Source of the DNA: Mobilitalea sp.
GTDB taxonomy: Bacteria > Bacillota_A > Clostridia > Lachnospirales > Lachnospiraceae
Length of the DNA stretch: 25,186 nt
Assembly (NCBI GenBank): GCA_029974875.1
Contig: JARKQP010000283.1
Coordinates: 1-25,186, forward strand
Reading direction: 5' to 3'
Shown here: positions 1 through 7,573 of the stretch, in pieces
Layout of the letters: each line of letters starts with the position of its first letter
How positions within the stretch are numbered: position 1 is the stretch's first letter
Notes under the pieces: generated by a model
What the model was told of the DNA's origin: nothing
Database searches by the model: none
What the model saw: the letters and a program-made list of their open reading frames with translations, nothing else
Program-made: the position numbers and the translations under genes

Positions 1-147
1 AAGTATGAGAATGCGCTTGCATGCGGTGAGCTAGAACCGGAGGAAACGATCAAGAAAATGAATGAAGATCTTGATCAAGCCGGAATGCAAACGATTCTTA
101 AAGAAAAGCAGAGACAATTAGACGAATGGCTGGCATCAAAAAAATAG
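1..147 (+). CDS. C-terminal end of an extracellular sugar-binding lipoprotein (partial)
   Basis: The reading frame is open from the first base to TAG at 145-147 and gives 48 residues ending in EKQRQLDEWLASKK. The charged, helical, Gln/Lys-rich tail with an AGMQTIL-like segment is typical of the C-terminus of family 1 solute-binding proteins that pair with LplB/YtcP permeases, which follow directly. Such proteins are lipid-anchored outside the membrane and deliver oligosaccharides to the permeases. The fold and the start lie outside the window, so the call rests on this tail plus gene order. A hairpin separates it from the permeases, which would fit higher expression of the binding protein than of the membrane subunits. 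Confidence 0.6.
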   Translation, partial: KYENALACGELEPEETIKKMNEDLDQAGMQTILKEKQRQLDEWLASKK

Positions 148-162
148 AATAAGATAGTTTGT

Positions 163-196
163 GGCTGCCTGTTTTTCTATAGACAGGCAGCCTTTT
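163..196 (+). terminator. Hairpin terminator or processing stem after the binding-protein gene
   Basis: GGCTGCCTGT at 163-172 pairs perfectly with ACAGGCAGCC at 183-192, followed by TTTT. It sits between the binding-protein stop and the RBS of the first permease. The short T tract suggests partial read-through or a 3' stabilising stem rather than full termination. Confidence 0.7.
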
Positions 197-219
197 GAAA
201 AATATGTTAGGAGGCTTAG

Positions 220-1149
220 ATGAAACCGCAAAACAAGGCATTACGTAACAGAATCAAACGCTATATTCCGCTTTATTTAATGATCCTTCCAGGCTTTGCT
301 TATCTGATTATTAATAACTATATGCCAATGTCCGGAATCGTCGTTGCATTTAAAAAGTATAATTACCAAAAAGGAATATTCGGCAGTGATTTTGTTTGGT
401 TCGATAATTTTAAATTCCTCTTTCAAACGAAGGAGGCATGGGTGATTACAAGGAATACGATCCTCTATAATTTGGCTTTTATGATTTTAGGCACAGTCTT
501 TGCTGTGGCAGTAGCAATCTTCCTAAATGAAATAGCGGCTAAAAAATTAATCAGGGTTTATCAAACGAGTATTCTTGTGCCATTTTTAATCTCCATTGTG
601 GTGGTAAGCTACCTTGTGTACGGTTTTTTAAGCAGTAATACAGGCTTTATTAATAAATCGATTCTGGAACCCCTTGGGATGGAGCCCATAAGCTGGTATT
701 CCAATCCTAAATATTGGCCGGTTATCTTGATATTAGTAAATGTTTGGAAGGGATTCGGATATACAAGTATCATATATTATGCGACGCTTGTGGGAATTGA
801 CTTAAGCTACTACGAAGCAGCAATGATCGACGGAGCATCCCGCTGGAAATGCATCTGGCATATAACCCTGCCCTGTTTAAAGCCGACAATTACGATACTT
901 ACCTTAATGAGCATCGGTAAAATATTTTATTCCGACTTTGGACTATTTTATCAAGTACCAATGAATTCGGGACCGCTAATTGATGCGACAAATACAATAG
1001 ACACCTATGTTTATAGGGGCTTGATGGAATTGCATAATATCGGGATGTCATCAGCAGCAGGCTTTTATCAATCCATCGTTGGGTTTATTTTAATTCTTTT
1101 AGCAAACTTTGCAGTAAGAAAATTTGACGCTGAAAGCGCATTGTTCTAG
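220..1149 (+). CDS. Carbohydrate ABC transporter permease, LplB-type
   Basis: 309 residues. This is the first of two integral membrane subunits of an ABC sugar importer. The N-terminus is basic, followed by a membrane segment (residues about 15-35), and several further hydrophobic segments follow. The cytoplasmic EAA loop that docks the ATPase is visible late in the protein as YYEAAMIDGASRWKCIWHIT followed by LP. An AGGAGG lies at 210-215, five bases before the ATG. It is part of an operon with the preceding binding protein and the following permease, with a six-base gap to the next RBS region. No ATPase gene is present here, which is normal for this family because a shared MsmX-like ATPase usually serves. 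The substrate is unknown, but the neighbouring isomerases and oxidoreductase suggest a glycoside or uncommon sugar. Confidence 0.9.
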   Translation: MKPQNKALRNRIKRYIPLYLMILPGFAYLIINNYMPMSGIVVAFKKYNYQKGIFGSDFVWFDNFKFLFQTKEAWVITRNTILYNLAFMILGTVFAVAVAIFLNEIAAKKLIRVYQTSILVPFLISIVVVSYLVYGFLSSNTGFINKSILEPLGMEPISWYSNPKYWPVILILVNVWKGFGYTSIIYYATLVGIDLSYYEAAMIDGASRWKCIWHITLPCLKPTITILTLMSIGKIFYSDFGLFYQVPMNSGPLIDATNTIDTYVYRGLMELHNIGMSSAAGFYQSIVGFILILLANFAVRKFDAESALF

Positions 1150-1164
1150 AAGGGAGTGGGATAT

Positions 1165-2052
1165 ATGGTTGGTGGTAGTAAAATAGCCCAAATAGCTTTA
1201 AACGCGGTTATGATTGTGCTTAGCCTGTTTTGCCTTTTGCCGTTTGTCTTGTTGATTGTATCCTCTCTGACAGCTGAAAAGGATCTTATTCAAAATGGGT
1301 ATTCCTTTTTTACGGGGAATATAGACTTTTCTGCGTACAAATACCTGCTGATGGATTCAAAGAACATTATAAGGGGATATGGCATTTCAGCGCTGACCAC
1401 AGTGGTTGGGACTACGCTTAACGTAATGATTACGGTATTGTTTGCGTATGCGCTTTCAAGGAAGGATCTGCCGGGAAAGTCCTTTATTTCCTTCTTTCTG
1501 TTTTTCACAATGCTATTTAATGGAGGCTTAGTACCAAGCTATATGATGTGGACACAGGTGTTTCACATAAAAAACACTTTTGCCGCGTTGATAGCTCCGA
1601 ATTTGCTTATGGGTGCGTTCTACGTTATTATGATGCGCACCTATATTACGACGAATATTCCGGATGTAATAATAGAGGCAGGAAGAATTGACGGTGCCAG
1701 TGAAATGAGAATACTATTTCGTCTGGTATTACCCATGTCCTTACCGATCATGGCGACGGTGACTCTGCTTGTTGGGCTGGGTTACTGGAATGATTGGTTA
1801 AACGGATTATATTATATAAGCAACGATAAGTATTATGGGATCCAAGTAATATTAAATAAAATGCTGCTTGATACCTTATTTGTTAAGAATAACGCCGGCA
1901 CCGTGCTTGGAAGCAATCTGAATATGGATGTACCTACAACCGCAATAAAAATGGCGGTTGCCACGCTGGGAGCATTGCCGGTATTGATCGTATATCCGCT
2001 CTTTCAGAAATATTTTGTGAAAGGTATTACAATAGGTGCGGTGAAAGGGTAG
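1165..2052 (+). CDS. Carbohydrate ABC transporter permease, YtcP-type
   Basis: 295 residues, the second membrane subunit of the importer. It has an N-terminal membrane segment (about residues 10-30) and an EAA loop seen as VIIEAGRIDGASEMRILFRL followed by VLP. The C-terminus, KGITIGAVKG, is typical of YtcP-like permeases. I chose ATG 1165 rather than the in-frame GTG at 1156 because AAGGGAG at 1150-1156 is correctly spaced for 1165 and would overlap a start at 1156. The gene ends 11 bases before the first stem of a structured leader that precedes the next gene. Confidence 0.88.
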   Translation: MVGGSKIAQIALNAVMIVLSLFCLLPFVLLIVSSLTAEKDLIQNGYSFFTGNIDFSAYKYLLMDSKNIIRGYGISALTTVVGTTLNVMITVLFAYALSRKDLPGKSFISFFLFFTMLFNGGLVPSYMMWTQVFHIKNTFAALIAPNLLMGAFYVIMMRTYITTNIPDVIIEAGRIDGASEMRILFRLVLPMSLPIMATVTLLVGLGYWNDWLNGLYYISNDKYYGIQVILNKMLLDTLFVKNNAGTVLGSNLNMDVPTTAIKMAVATLGALPVLIVYPLFQKYFVKGITIGAVKG

Positions 2053-2063
2053 AGCGGTGGAAA

Positions 2064-2149
2064 GGTTGGAAAATCATTTCAACCTTATGTATTTAGGCCT
2101 ATTCAAATTTGGAATAGGTCACCAAAATTTGAAAGGCACGGGTATAAAA
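2064..2149 (+). ncRNA. Structured 5' leader, copy A of a repeated candidate cis-regulatory RNA
   Basis: P1 is a hairpin at 2064-2084 (GGTTGGAA against TTTCAACC). After about 11 bases GGCCTATTC (2096-2104) can pair with GAATAGGTC (2112-2120). Alternatively TTCAAATTTGG (2102-2112) can pair with CCAAAATTTGAA (2122-2133, one bulged A). These two pairings exclude each other. The conserved tail GAAAGGCACGGGTATAAAA leads straight into ATG 2150. Copies B (6936-7025) and C (7574-7662) share the same order of parts. I do not recognise a named RNA family. Confidence 0.65.
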
Positions 2150-2935
2150 ATGAATGTGGGCTGGATAGGCTTTTTAAAAAAAGATGAGAGCTACTGGGAA
2201 AAGTTACAGAAATTATATGACTTAGGATACAAGGGCTTTGAAGGCGGGGATGAAATATACGAAGCTGGCGAAGAAGAAATCACCCGGCTGAAGAACATAG
2301 GCTTAAAGATCCTTACGATTGGCGTAGATCTTAATGAGCTTATGGTGGGGCACTATGACCAATATATTAAAAAAGCCCACGCTTTGGACGCTGGACAGGC
2401 AACAATTTTCTGCTGTTCGGTGAATGGCTCGTTTTTCGGAAAGGTACCCGTATATGACGAGGTCATGAGGGAGTACGAAGCCATGGAACAAGCTGCAATT
2501 GCATTAAAAAAAGAAGGGATAGATCTTTGTTATCATAATCATTATCAGGATTTCCTGGTATATTTTAATTGTATGAAAGCCTTTGATTTATTAATCGCAA
2601 ATACACAGCAGTTAAAAATGGAGCTTGATGTGGGCTGGGTGAAAAATGGGCTGGAGGATCCCTGTCAAATGATAAAGAGGATTTCCACCAGATTGGCGTC
2701 GGTACATATTAAGGACTATTTGAACGGGGAGCCCCGGATCGGAGAAGATGGATACAAACCGATACACACGACCGTAGGAAACGGTATTTTAGATGTGGAC
2801 GCAATTGTTACAAGCGCACAGGATGCAGGGGTTGAATGGTTAGTAGTTGAGCAGGATGAACTACACAATCTTAATGAAATGGATTCTTTGACAGCAAGCT
2901 ATTTGAATTTGAAAGAGACAGGAAAAATATTTTAA
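2150..2935 (+). CDS. Xylose isomerase-like TIM-barrel protein (sugar isomerase/epimerase)
   Basis: 261 residues. This belongs to the AP endonuclease 2/xylose isomerase-like TIM-barrel superfamily, whose members isomerise or epimerise sugars, or cleave 3-keto-sugar derivatives, with a bound divalent metal. Metal-site segments are visible as LCYHNHYQDF, LKMELDVGWV, ASVHIKDY and LVVEQDE, in the expected order Glu/His-Asp-His-Glu. The frame is open back to a GTG at 2057, but that stretch is the structured leader, and the equivalent leaders elsewhere end at an ATG after the same tail, so I start at 2150. No classical SD precedes either start. The gene lies between the permeases and a second TIM-barrel gene whose RBS overlaps its stop codon, so the two are probably co-translated. 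The substrate is unknown. Confidence 0.82.
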   Translation: MNVGWIGFLKKDESYWEKLQKLYDLGYKGFEGGDEIYEAGEEEITRLKNIGLKILTIGVDLNELMVGHYDQYIKKAHALDAGQATIFCCSVNGSFFGKVPVYDEVMREYEAMEQAAIALKKEGIDLCYHNHYQDFLVYFNCMKAFDLLIANTQQLKMELDVGWVKNGLEDPCQMIKRISTRLASVHIKDYLNGEPRIGEDGYKPIHTTVGNGILDVDAIVTSAQDAGVEWLVVEQDELHNLNEMDSLTASYLNLKETGKIF

Positions 2936-2949
2936 GGGGGTTAATATTG

Positions 2950-3738
2950 ATGGATAAAGGTGTACAGATGTTCACGGTGCGTGATTATATGAGCGATATA
3001 GCGCAGGTGGAACAAACATTGAAAAGGATAAGAGCTATTGGGTATGATTCAATACAGGCCGCTACTCCGGATTTTATGACGCACAGACAATTCAAGGACA
3101 TGATGAATGAAAATGGATTAAAAACCTTTTCGGCAAATGCCAGCTTTGAAAAGATGAGAGATAGAGATGAAGAGCTTGAGAAGGCTATTGAACAGGCCAA
3201 AATTTATGATGTTAAATATATAGCAATTGATACGCTTCCAATGGAGATGAGAGAAACAAAAGAGGGATACTATCTCTTTTCAAAACAGGCGAATACTCTT
3301 ATTTCAAAGCTGAAGAAAGAGGGGCTGAGGTTATTATATCATCCACATGCGCTGGAGTTTTATTCCTTTGGCGGTGGATTAAAGGGAATGGATATCATAA
3401 TGGGCGAAACAAATCCCGAAGGGTTTTACTTTTCACTGGATACCCATTGGCTTACCTGTGGTGGAGTTTCTATTAATGATTGGTTAAGGAAAGCAAAGGG
3501 GAGGATGGAGTTAGTTCATTTTAAAGACTATGCTATTGTCGGCGGCGCACAATCAGTAGAGACTGTGTGTAAGAATTTTGCTGAGGTAGGTGAAGGGAAT
3601 CTTGACTGGCCGTCAATTATTTCGGTCTGCCAGGAGATCGGGGTTCAATCCATAGCAGTTGAACAGGATATTTGCCCGGGAGATCCGTTTGTCAGCTTGG
3701 AAATAAGCTTTAAGAATATGACAAAGCTTGGCTTATGA
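2950..3738 (+). CDS. Second xylose isomerase-like TIM-barrel protein
   Basis: 262 residues. Family features are the early segment GVQMFTVRDY, then LLYHPHALEF, FSLDTHWLTCGG, ELVHFKDYA and AVEQD, which supply the usual metal ligands of this fold. I chose ATG 2950 over a TTG at 2947 because AAGGGGG at 2934-2940 overlaps the previous stop and sits nine bases upstream. It is clearly different in sequence from the preceding protein, so the two probably catalyse separate steps. It is followed closely by a Gfo/Idh/MocA gene, giving a permease-isomerase-isomerase-dehydrogenase order typical of catabolism of inositol-like or keto sugars. Confidence 0.82.
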   Translation: MDKGVQMFTVRDYMSDIAQVEQTLKRIRAIGYDSIQAATPDFMTHRQFKDMMNENGLKTFSANASFEKMRDRDEELEKAIEQAKIYDVKYIAIDTLPMEMRETKEGYYLFSKQANTLISKLKKEGLRLLYHPHALEFYSFGGGLKGMDIIMGETNPEGFYFSLDTHWLTCGGVSINDWLRKAKGRMELVHFKDYAIVGGAQSVETVCKNFAEVGEGNLDWPSIISVCQEIGVQSIAVEQDICPGDPFVSLEISFKNMTKLGL

Positions 3739-3750
3739 GGAAAGAGGGAT

Positions 3751-4899
3751 ATGATAATGAGTGGACAGAAAAGAATTAAGGCCGCTTTAATAGGTTCTGG
3801 AGCAATCAGTGGAATTTATCTAAAGAATCTGAAAGAAGTTTTCCATGTAATTGACCTGGTTGGCTGCTCTGATCTTATTGACGGGCGTTCCCGTTGCAGG
3901 GCTGAAGAGTTTGGCATTAAACAAATGACAAATGAAGAAATACTAAGTGATCCATCGATTGAAATCGTTGTAAATACAACATATCCTTTATCGCATTATG
4001 AGGTTACAAAATCAGCTTTAGAGGCGGGGAAGCATGTATACACTGAAAAAATGCTGGCGGTAACCTTGGAGGAAGGCAAGGAGCTGGTGGAGCTGGCCAG
4101 GGATAGAAAGCTGAAATTTACAACAGCTCCGGACACTTTCTTAGGTGGAGGCTGGCAAACTGCAAGAAAAGCCATCGACGACGGCTTAATTGGTGAGCCG
4201 ATCGTAGTTAGTGCGGTTTGTATCCGGTCTTATCAAGACTTTGGAGAAAGCTTCACCCATCCAAAACCGTTTGTGTTTAGTGCGGGAGGGGGAATTCCGT
4301 TTGATATGGGCGGATATTATCTTCATAATATGATAAATTTATTTGGCTCCATAAAAAGAGTAAGCGGGTTTGCGAAGATACATAATCCAAGCAGGTGTTA
4401 TGAAAATCCACGCCATCCAAAATATAAGGAAGAATTCACAATCGATTCTCCGAATACGATAGCCGGCAGCTTGGAGTTTGAAAATGGAGTGGTTGGGAAT
4501 TTAACTATTACGAGCGAAGCATCAATTTTCCCTACGCCTTTCTTTGAGGTTCATGGTACGCAAGGCAGCTTAAAACTGTTTGATCCTAATGATTTTGGTG
4601 GAGAGCTGGTCCTCACAAGGAATATTTTGCAGGAGCCTTTGAAATTACCGATATTATTTCCGTATAATGATGACTCACGTGGTATAGGTGTGGCTGATAT
4701 GGCATATTCGATCCTCAATAACAGAATACCAAGAGCAGATGCTGCCATAGGATATCATGCCTTTGAGGCAATACATGGGATTTGGAGCAGTACAGATAAT
4801 AATATTGTTTACTGTATGAAATCGCATTGTGACAGGCCCCAGCCGTTCGGGTTGCTTACATCTTCTGGTACAGCATTTGAAGCAGAAATGAATGACTAA
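3751..4899 (+). CDS. Gfo/Idh/MocA family oxidoreductase
   Basis: 382 residues. This is an NAD(P)-dependent sugar or cyclitol dehydrogenase-like protein. The N-terminal Rossmann fold shows KAALIGSGAISGIYL (GxGxxS/G type). The family's EKP motif appears as TEKMLAV, so Pro is replaced by Met. The catalytic helix is seen as FDMGGYYLHNMINLFG, where GGYYLH stands in the position of the usual DxGxH segment. ATG 3751 and ATG 3757 are both possible, and AAAGAGGG at 3741-3748 suits 3757 best. It is probably the last gene of the transporter operon, because about 340 bases without a gene follow. It is only distantly similar to the DgpA-like proteins in this window. Confidence 0.82.
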   Translation: MIMSGQKRIKAALIGSGAISGIYLKNLKEVFHVIDLVGCSDLIDGRSRCRAEEFGIKQMTNEEILSDPSIEIVVNTTYPLSHYEVTKSALEAGKHVYTEKMLAVTLEEGKELVELARDRKLKFTTAPDTFLGGGWQTARKAIDDGLIGEPIVVSAVCIRSYQDFGESFTHPKPFVFSAGGGIPFDMGGYYLHNMINLFGSIKRVSGFAKIHNPSRCYENPRHPKYKEEFTIDSPNTIAGSLEFENGVVGNLTITSEASIFPTPFFEVHGTQGSLKLFDPNDFGGELVLTRNILQEPLKLPILFPYNDDSRGIGVADMAYSILNNRIPRADAAIGYHAFEAIHGIWSSTDNNIVYCMKSHCDRPQPFGLLTSSGTAFEAEMND

Positions 4900-5236
4900 T
4901 ATGAAAAACTATCGGATTACTAAAGGATAGGAACGGATTCAGCAATTGCAGGCTAACCTAGCAGTAGAGGCTGTAAATGACAAAAAGTCGATAATACAAT
5001 TTGAACTGTTTTTCCAGAGGGAGCTAATAAACTTAAGATATGCAAGAATATGAAGAGAAAATGGATAAAGATTTGAATGTCTGCAACTGATAGCCAGACT
5101 ATACTAGACATTATAGCATTATATCATATTGACTGGTATGGGACTATCTGAGGGAGGCACGGATGGAGGTTATAGCCATAGGATACGTGCCGTTTCCTTG
5201 GATGGCCCATAGGTTACGAAAGGGAGCAGAAAAAGT
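4900..5236 (+). other. Intergenic region with one weak hairpin
   Basis: No coding frame of note. The only structure I see is GGCACG (5156-5161) pairing with CGTGCC (5186-5191), with ATGG/CCAT inside it, about 45 bases before the next ATG. No convincing terminator follows the gene ending at 4899 and I could not place a promoter with good spacing. Confidence 0.4.
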
Positions 5237-5581
5237 ATGTCAAATAAAACTCTGGTAAGAAATTTTTATGAACAGTTTTTTAACCAACACAATATAGATG
5301 CAGCAGATCTATATGTCCGGGAGAATTATATCCAGCATAATCCGGGGGTGGCCCAGGGAAGGGAAGGGCTGAAGGAAGGCTTTGCAAGTAAGTTCCAGAT
5401 GGATCCAACCTTCCGGCTTGAGATTAAGATGCTGATTGAGGAAGGTGACCTGGTAGTCGTGTATCTGAAAAATGTAGATCCGCAGGGCAATACAAAGGCA
5501 AGGGTGGTTGATATCTACCGTATCGAGGATGGTAAATTGGCAGAGCACTGGGATGTATTGCATCCGGTAAACAGACCGTAA
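5237..5581 (+). CDS. SnoaL-like/NTF2-fold small protein
   Basis: 114 residues, the normal size of a single SnoaL-like domain. The sequence starts LVRNFYEQFFNQHNIDAADL and continues with YIQHNPGVAQGREGLKEGF, a core VVVYLKN, and the strongly characteristic end VVDIYRIEDGKLAEHWDVL. Family members are cone-shaped alpha+beta barrels that act as small-molecule isomerases, cyclases or hydratases, and many have no known role. AAAGGGAG at 5219-5226 precedes the ATG. It stands alone between long untranslated stretches and has its own terminator, so it is probably a single-gene transcript. A link to glycoside breakdown is only positional. Confidence 0.85.
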   Translation: MSNKTLVRNFYEQFFNQHNIDAADLYVRENYIQHNPGVAQGREGLKEGFASKFQMDPTFRLEIKMLIEEGDLVVVYLKNVDPQGNTKARVVDIYRIEDGKLAEHWDVLHPVNRP

Positions 5582-5640
5582 GCCGCCCGGGAGCTATGTG
5601 GCACCGGAACCAGGAAAATAATGAATGATTAAGAAGAGAA

Positions 5641-5680
5641 AGAACAGTTTTTCACATTGAAAAATTGTTCTTTCTTTTTT
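5641..5680 (+). terminator. Rho-independent terminator after the SnoaL-like gene
   Basis: AGAACAGTTTTTC (5641-5653) pairs with GAAAAATTGTTCT (5659-5671) over 13 pairs with one G-U, loop of five, followed by TTCTTTTTT. Confidence 0.9.
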
Positions 5681-5701
5681 CTATTAATGTATAACGGCTC
5701 A

Positions 5702-5726
5702 AATTGGTTAAAAACAAATACCAATT
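5702..5726 (+). promoter_or_regulatory. Inverted repeat upstream of the first dgpA-like gene, possible operator
   Basis: AATTGGT (5702-5708) and ACCAATT (5720-5726) form a perfect 7-base inverted repeat with an 11-base centre, about 100 bases upstream of ATG 5825. Half-sites one DNA turn apart with no T tail look more like a protein-binding site than a terminator. I could not place a good promoter next to it. Confidence 0.35.
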
Positions 5727-5824
5727 GCACAAATTATTTGAATGTTGTTGCGCCTGGATAGGGGTAAAATATCACTACAAGATAAAATTTGTAAATAAAA
5801 ATACATACTTTGGAGGTTGTAGTC

Positions 5825-6922
5825 ATGAGAAAGGTTAAAATTGGCATTGTGGGATGCGGCGGCATTGCGAACCAGAAGCATCTGCCGTCCCTAAAGGCTT
5901 GCAGTGAAAAAAACGAGATTGTTGCCTTCTGTGATATCGTGGAGGAAAGGGCAATCAAGGCGGCAAAGGAATATGGAATCCCGGATGCGAAGGTATACAC
6001 CGATTATAACGAGTTCATGAAGAATGAGGACATTGAGGTTGTTCACGTATGTACTCCGAATGTTTCCCATTGCCCCATTACAGTGGCAGCTTTCCAGGCA
6101 GGAAAGCATGTTATTTGTGAGAAGCCCATGGCACATTGTACCTCAGATGCCCAGAAGATGATGGATGCCTGGAAGGTTTCCGGCAAGAAGTTTACCATAG
6201 GCTACCAGAACCGTTTCCGTGAGGATACCACGGCATTGCATAAGGCCTGTGCCAGCGGAAAGCTCGGTGATATCTATTTTGCAAAGGCGCATGCGCTGCG
6301 CCGCAGGGCAGTTCCTACCTGGGGTGTATTCCCCAATAAGGCATTACAGGGCGGCGGCCCCCTGATCGATATTGGTACCCATGCCCTTGATATTACCCTG
6401 TGGATGATGGATAATTACAAACCTGTATCCGTAACCGGCTCCGTATTTAATAAAATGCGGGATAAGGTGGAGGGTAATGTATTCGGTCCCTGGGATCCGG
6501 AAACCTTCGAGGTAGAAGACTCCGCTTTTGGCTTTGTGAAGATGGAAAATGGAGCAACCGTATTTGTAGAAGCCTCCTGGAACTTAAATGTCCTTGAATC
6601 CAAGGAAGCGTCAACAACCCTTTGCGGAACAGAGTCCGGTGCCCATATTAACCACGGCGGAAGCTTTGCAAAGGACGAACTGATCTATAATTTCATTGAA
6701 AATGACCAGCAGATGCAGTCGACGATTTCACCAAAGGCCCATGTGGATTTCTTTGCCGGCGGAGCTTCCGCGGAAGGTATCCGTGAGGCGGACCAGTGGC
6801 TGGATGCGGTCATCAATGATACGGAGCCCTTGGTAAAGCCGGAGCAGGCGTTTGTAGTGACCCAGATCCTGGAAGCGATATATAAATCAGCGGAAGAGGG
6901 CAGGGAGATCAAGTTAAACTAA
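5825..6922 (+). CDS. dgpA: DgpA-like 3-keto-forming glycoside oxidoreductase (Gfo/Idh/MocA), copy 1
   Basis: 365 residues. By family resemblance it oxidises the C3 hydroxyl of the sugar of a glycoside to the 3-keto form, making the aglycone bond labile for DgpB-DgpC. It has a Rossmann motif IGIVGCGGIANQKH (residues 6-19), the family's EKP at 99-101, and the catalytic stretch DIGTHALDITLW starting at 182. I start at ATG 5825, eight bases after TGGAGG at 5811-5816, not at the in-frame TTG at 5810. It is followed by a structured leader and dgpB/dgpC-like genes, the order seen in known C-glycoside deglycosidase clusters. It closely resembles the protein at 22080-23195, with identical long blocks such as RRRAVPTWGVFPNKALQGGG. 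The assignment to the DgpA branch rests on neighbours as well as sequence. Confidence 0.8.
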   Translation: MRKVKIGIVGCGGIANQKHLPSLKACSEKNEIVAFCDIVEERAIKAAKEYGIPDAKVYTDYNEFMKNEDIEVVHVCTPNVSHCPITVAAFQAGKHVICEKPMAHCTSDAQKMMDAWKVSGKKFTIGYQNRFREDTTALHKACASGKLGDIYFAKAHALRRRAVPTWGVFPNKALQGGGPLIDIGTHALDITLWMMDNYKPVSVTGSVFNKMRDKVEGNVFGPWDPETFEVEDSAFGFVKMENGATVFVEASWNLNVLESKEASTTLCGTESGAHINHGGSFAKDELIYNFIENDQQMQSTISPKAHVDFFAGGASAEGIREADQWLDAVINDTEPLVKPEQAFVVTQILEAIYKSAEEGREIKLN

Positions 6923-6935
6923 GAAAGAGGTAGAA

Positions 6936-7025
6936 AGTTTGAAAGAAGATCACTTTCAAACTACTTATTAAGGCCTAGTCATTTTTTGAATAGGTCATCA
7001 AAAAATGAAAGGCATGGGTATAATT
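6936..7025 (+). ncRNA. Structured 5' leader, copy B of the repeated candidate cis-regulatory RNA
   Basis: P1 is AGTTTGAAAG (6936-6945) with CTTTCAAACT (6953-6962), ten perfect pairs whose outer bases differ from copies A and C but still pair. GGCCTAGTCA (6972-6981) faces TGAATAGGTC (6987-6996) with one mismatch. The competing stem CATTTTTTGA (6980-6989) with TCAAAAAATG (6998-7007) is perfect and buries an upstream in-frame ATG at 7005. The tail GAAAGGCATGGGTATAATT leads to ATG 7026. Confidence 0.68.
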
Positions 7026-7481
7026 ATGTTTGATCAATATCTGATTAGAAAAAACAGTTTGGAAAACGTAACAGAAAACGGTAAGGTTGTAGGCTTTAAG
7101 TTTGGTGTCCGCATCGCGGATTACAGGGGCTGCTTTTTATCCCTCCATAATGGCTATTATATCACCTGTGATGGAACAGAATATCCGGTCAGCAAGCAGA
7201 GGTTTGAGATCAATGGAAAAGCGCCAAGATCCTTTGACGAGATCAAGACCTGCGTCTGGGAGCATTGGAATTATGATGATGAAGGCTATGTATATGTGGA
7301 GAAGGAGGGCGGACTTTCTTCTGGAAAGCACGTAATTGGCCTCCAGCAGTCGGTTCTGGCCCAGTACGGATACATGCCCTGGGACGAAGAGTGGGTAAAG
7401 AATCCTCCTGTACCGGGAAAGGGCTCAGGAGCCGGCAAGACAGATACGATCTGTACCTTTGAGCTTGAGCTGCAGGAATAA
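7026..7481 (+). CDS. dgpB: DgpB-like C-glycoside deglycosidase beta subunit, copy 1
   Basis: 151 residues. This is the small partner of the TIM-barrel DgpC-like subunit. It carries the family's hallmark beta-rich order: GFKFGVRIADYRGCFLSLHN near residues 25-45, then FEINGKAPRSFDEIK, an acidic HWNYDDEGYVYVEKEGGL stretch, and SGKHVIGLQQS. A Pro/Gly-rich loop (about residues 120-140) is longer than in the other copies. The frame is open back to ATG 7005, but that codon lies inside a leader stem, so I prefer 7026. It is placed between dgpA and dgpC and should form an oligomer with the product of 7663-8706. DgpB subunits have no known catalytic residues of their own and are thought to stabilise or shape the active site. 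Confidence 0.82.
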   Translation: MFDQYLIRKNSLENVTENGKVVGFKFGVRIADYRGCFLSLHNGYYITCDGTEYPVSKQRFEINGKAPRSFDEIKTCVWEHWNYDDEGYVYVEKEGGLSSGKHVIGLQQSVLAQYGYMPWDEEWVKNPPVPGKGSGAGKTDTICTFELELQE

Positions 7482-7547
7482 GCAAGTCTGAAACTTATCA
7501 AATATCATCTGGCAGGAGGCGGCTTGCTTTCTGTCCGCTTATAAGAG

Positions 7548-7564
7548 GATACCCGGAGGGTATC
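7548..7564 (+). promoter_or_regulatory. Small perfect hairpin upstream of leader copy C
   Basis: GATACCC (7548-7554) pairs with GGGTATC (7558-7564) around a GGA triloop. No T tract follows. It sits ten bases before P1 of leader copy C and is absent before copies A and B, so it may be a separate stabilising or processing stem. Confidence 0.4.
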
Positions 7565-7573
7565 AAGGAGTTA

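Noticed and set aside
2096..2133. A classical H-type pseudoknot formed by the GGCCTAT and AT-rich stems together
   Set aside because: The connecting loops would be zero to one base while spanning stems of 7 and 10-12 pairs, which is too short. Mutually exclusive stems are more plausible.
2064..2149. T-box leader
   Set aside because: No specifier loop, no T-box sequence and no terminator/antiterminator with a T run is seen; the gene is not tRNA- or amino-acid-related.
7102..7335. Overlapping frames on both strands inside the dgpB-like gene and elsewhere, such as 8125-8676 minus and 11675-12154 minus
   Set aside because: They lie wholly inside strongly supported genes, lack RBSs and show no family features.
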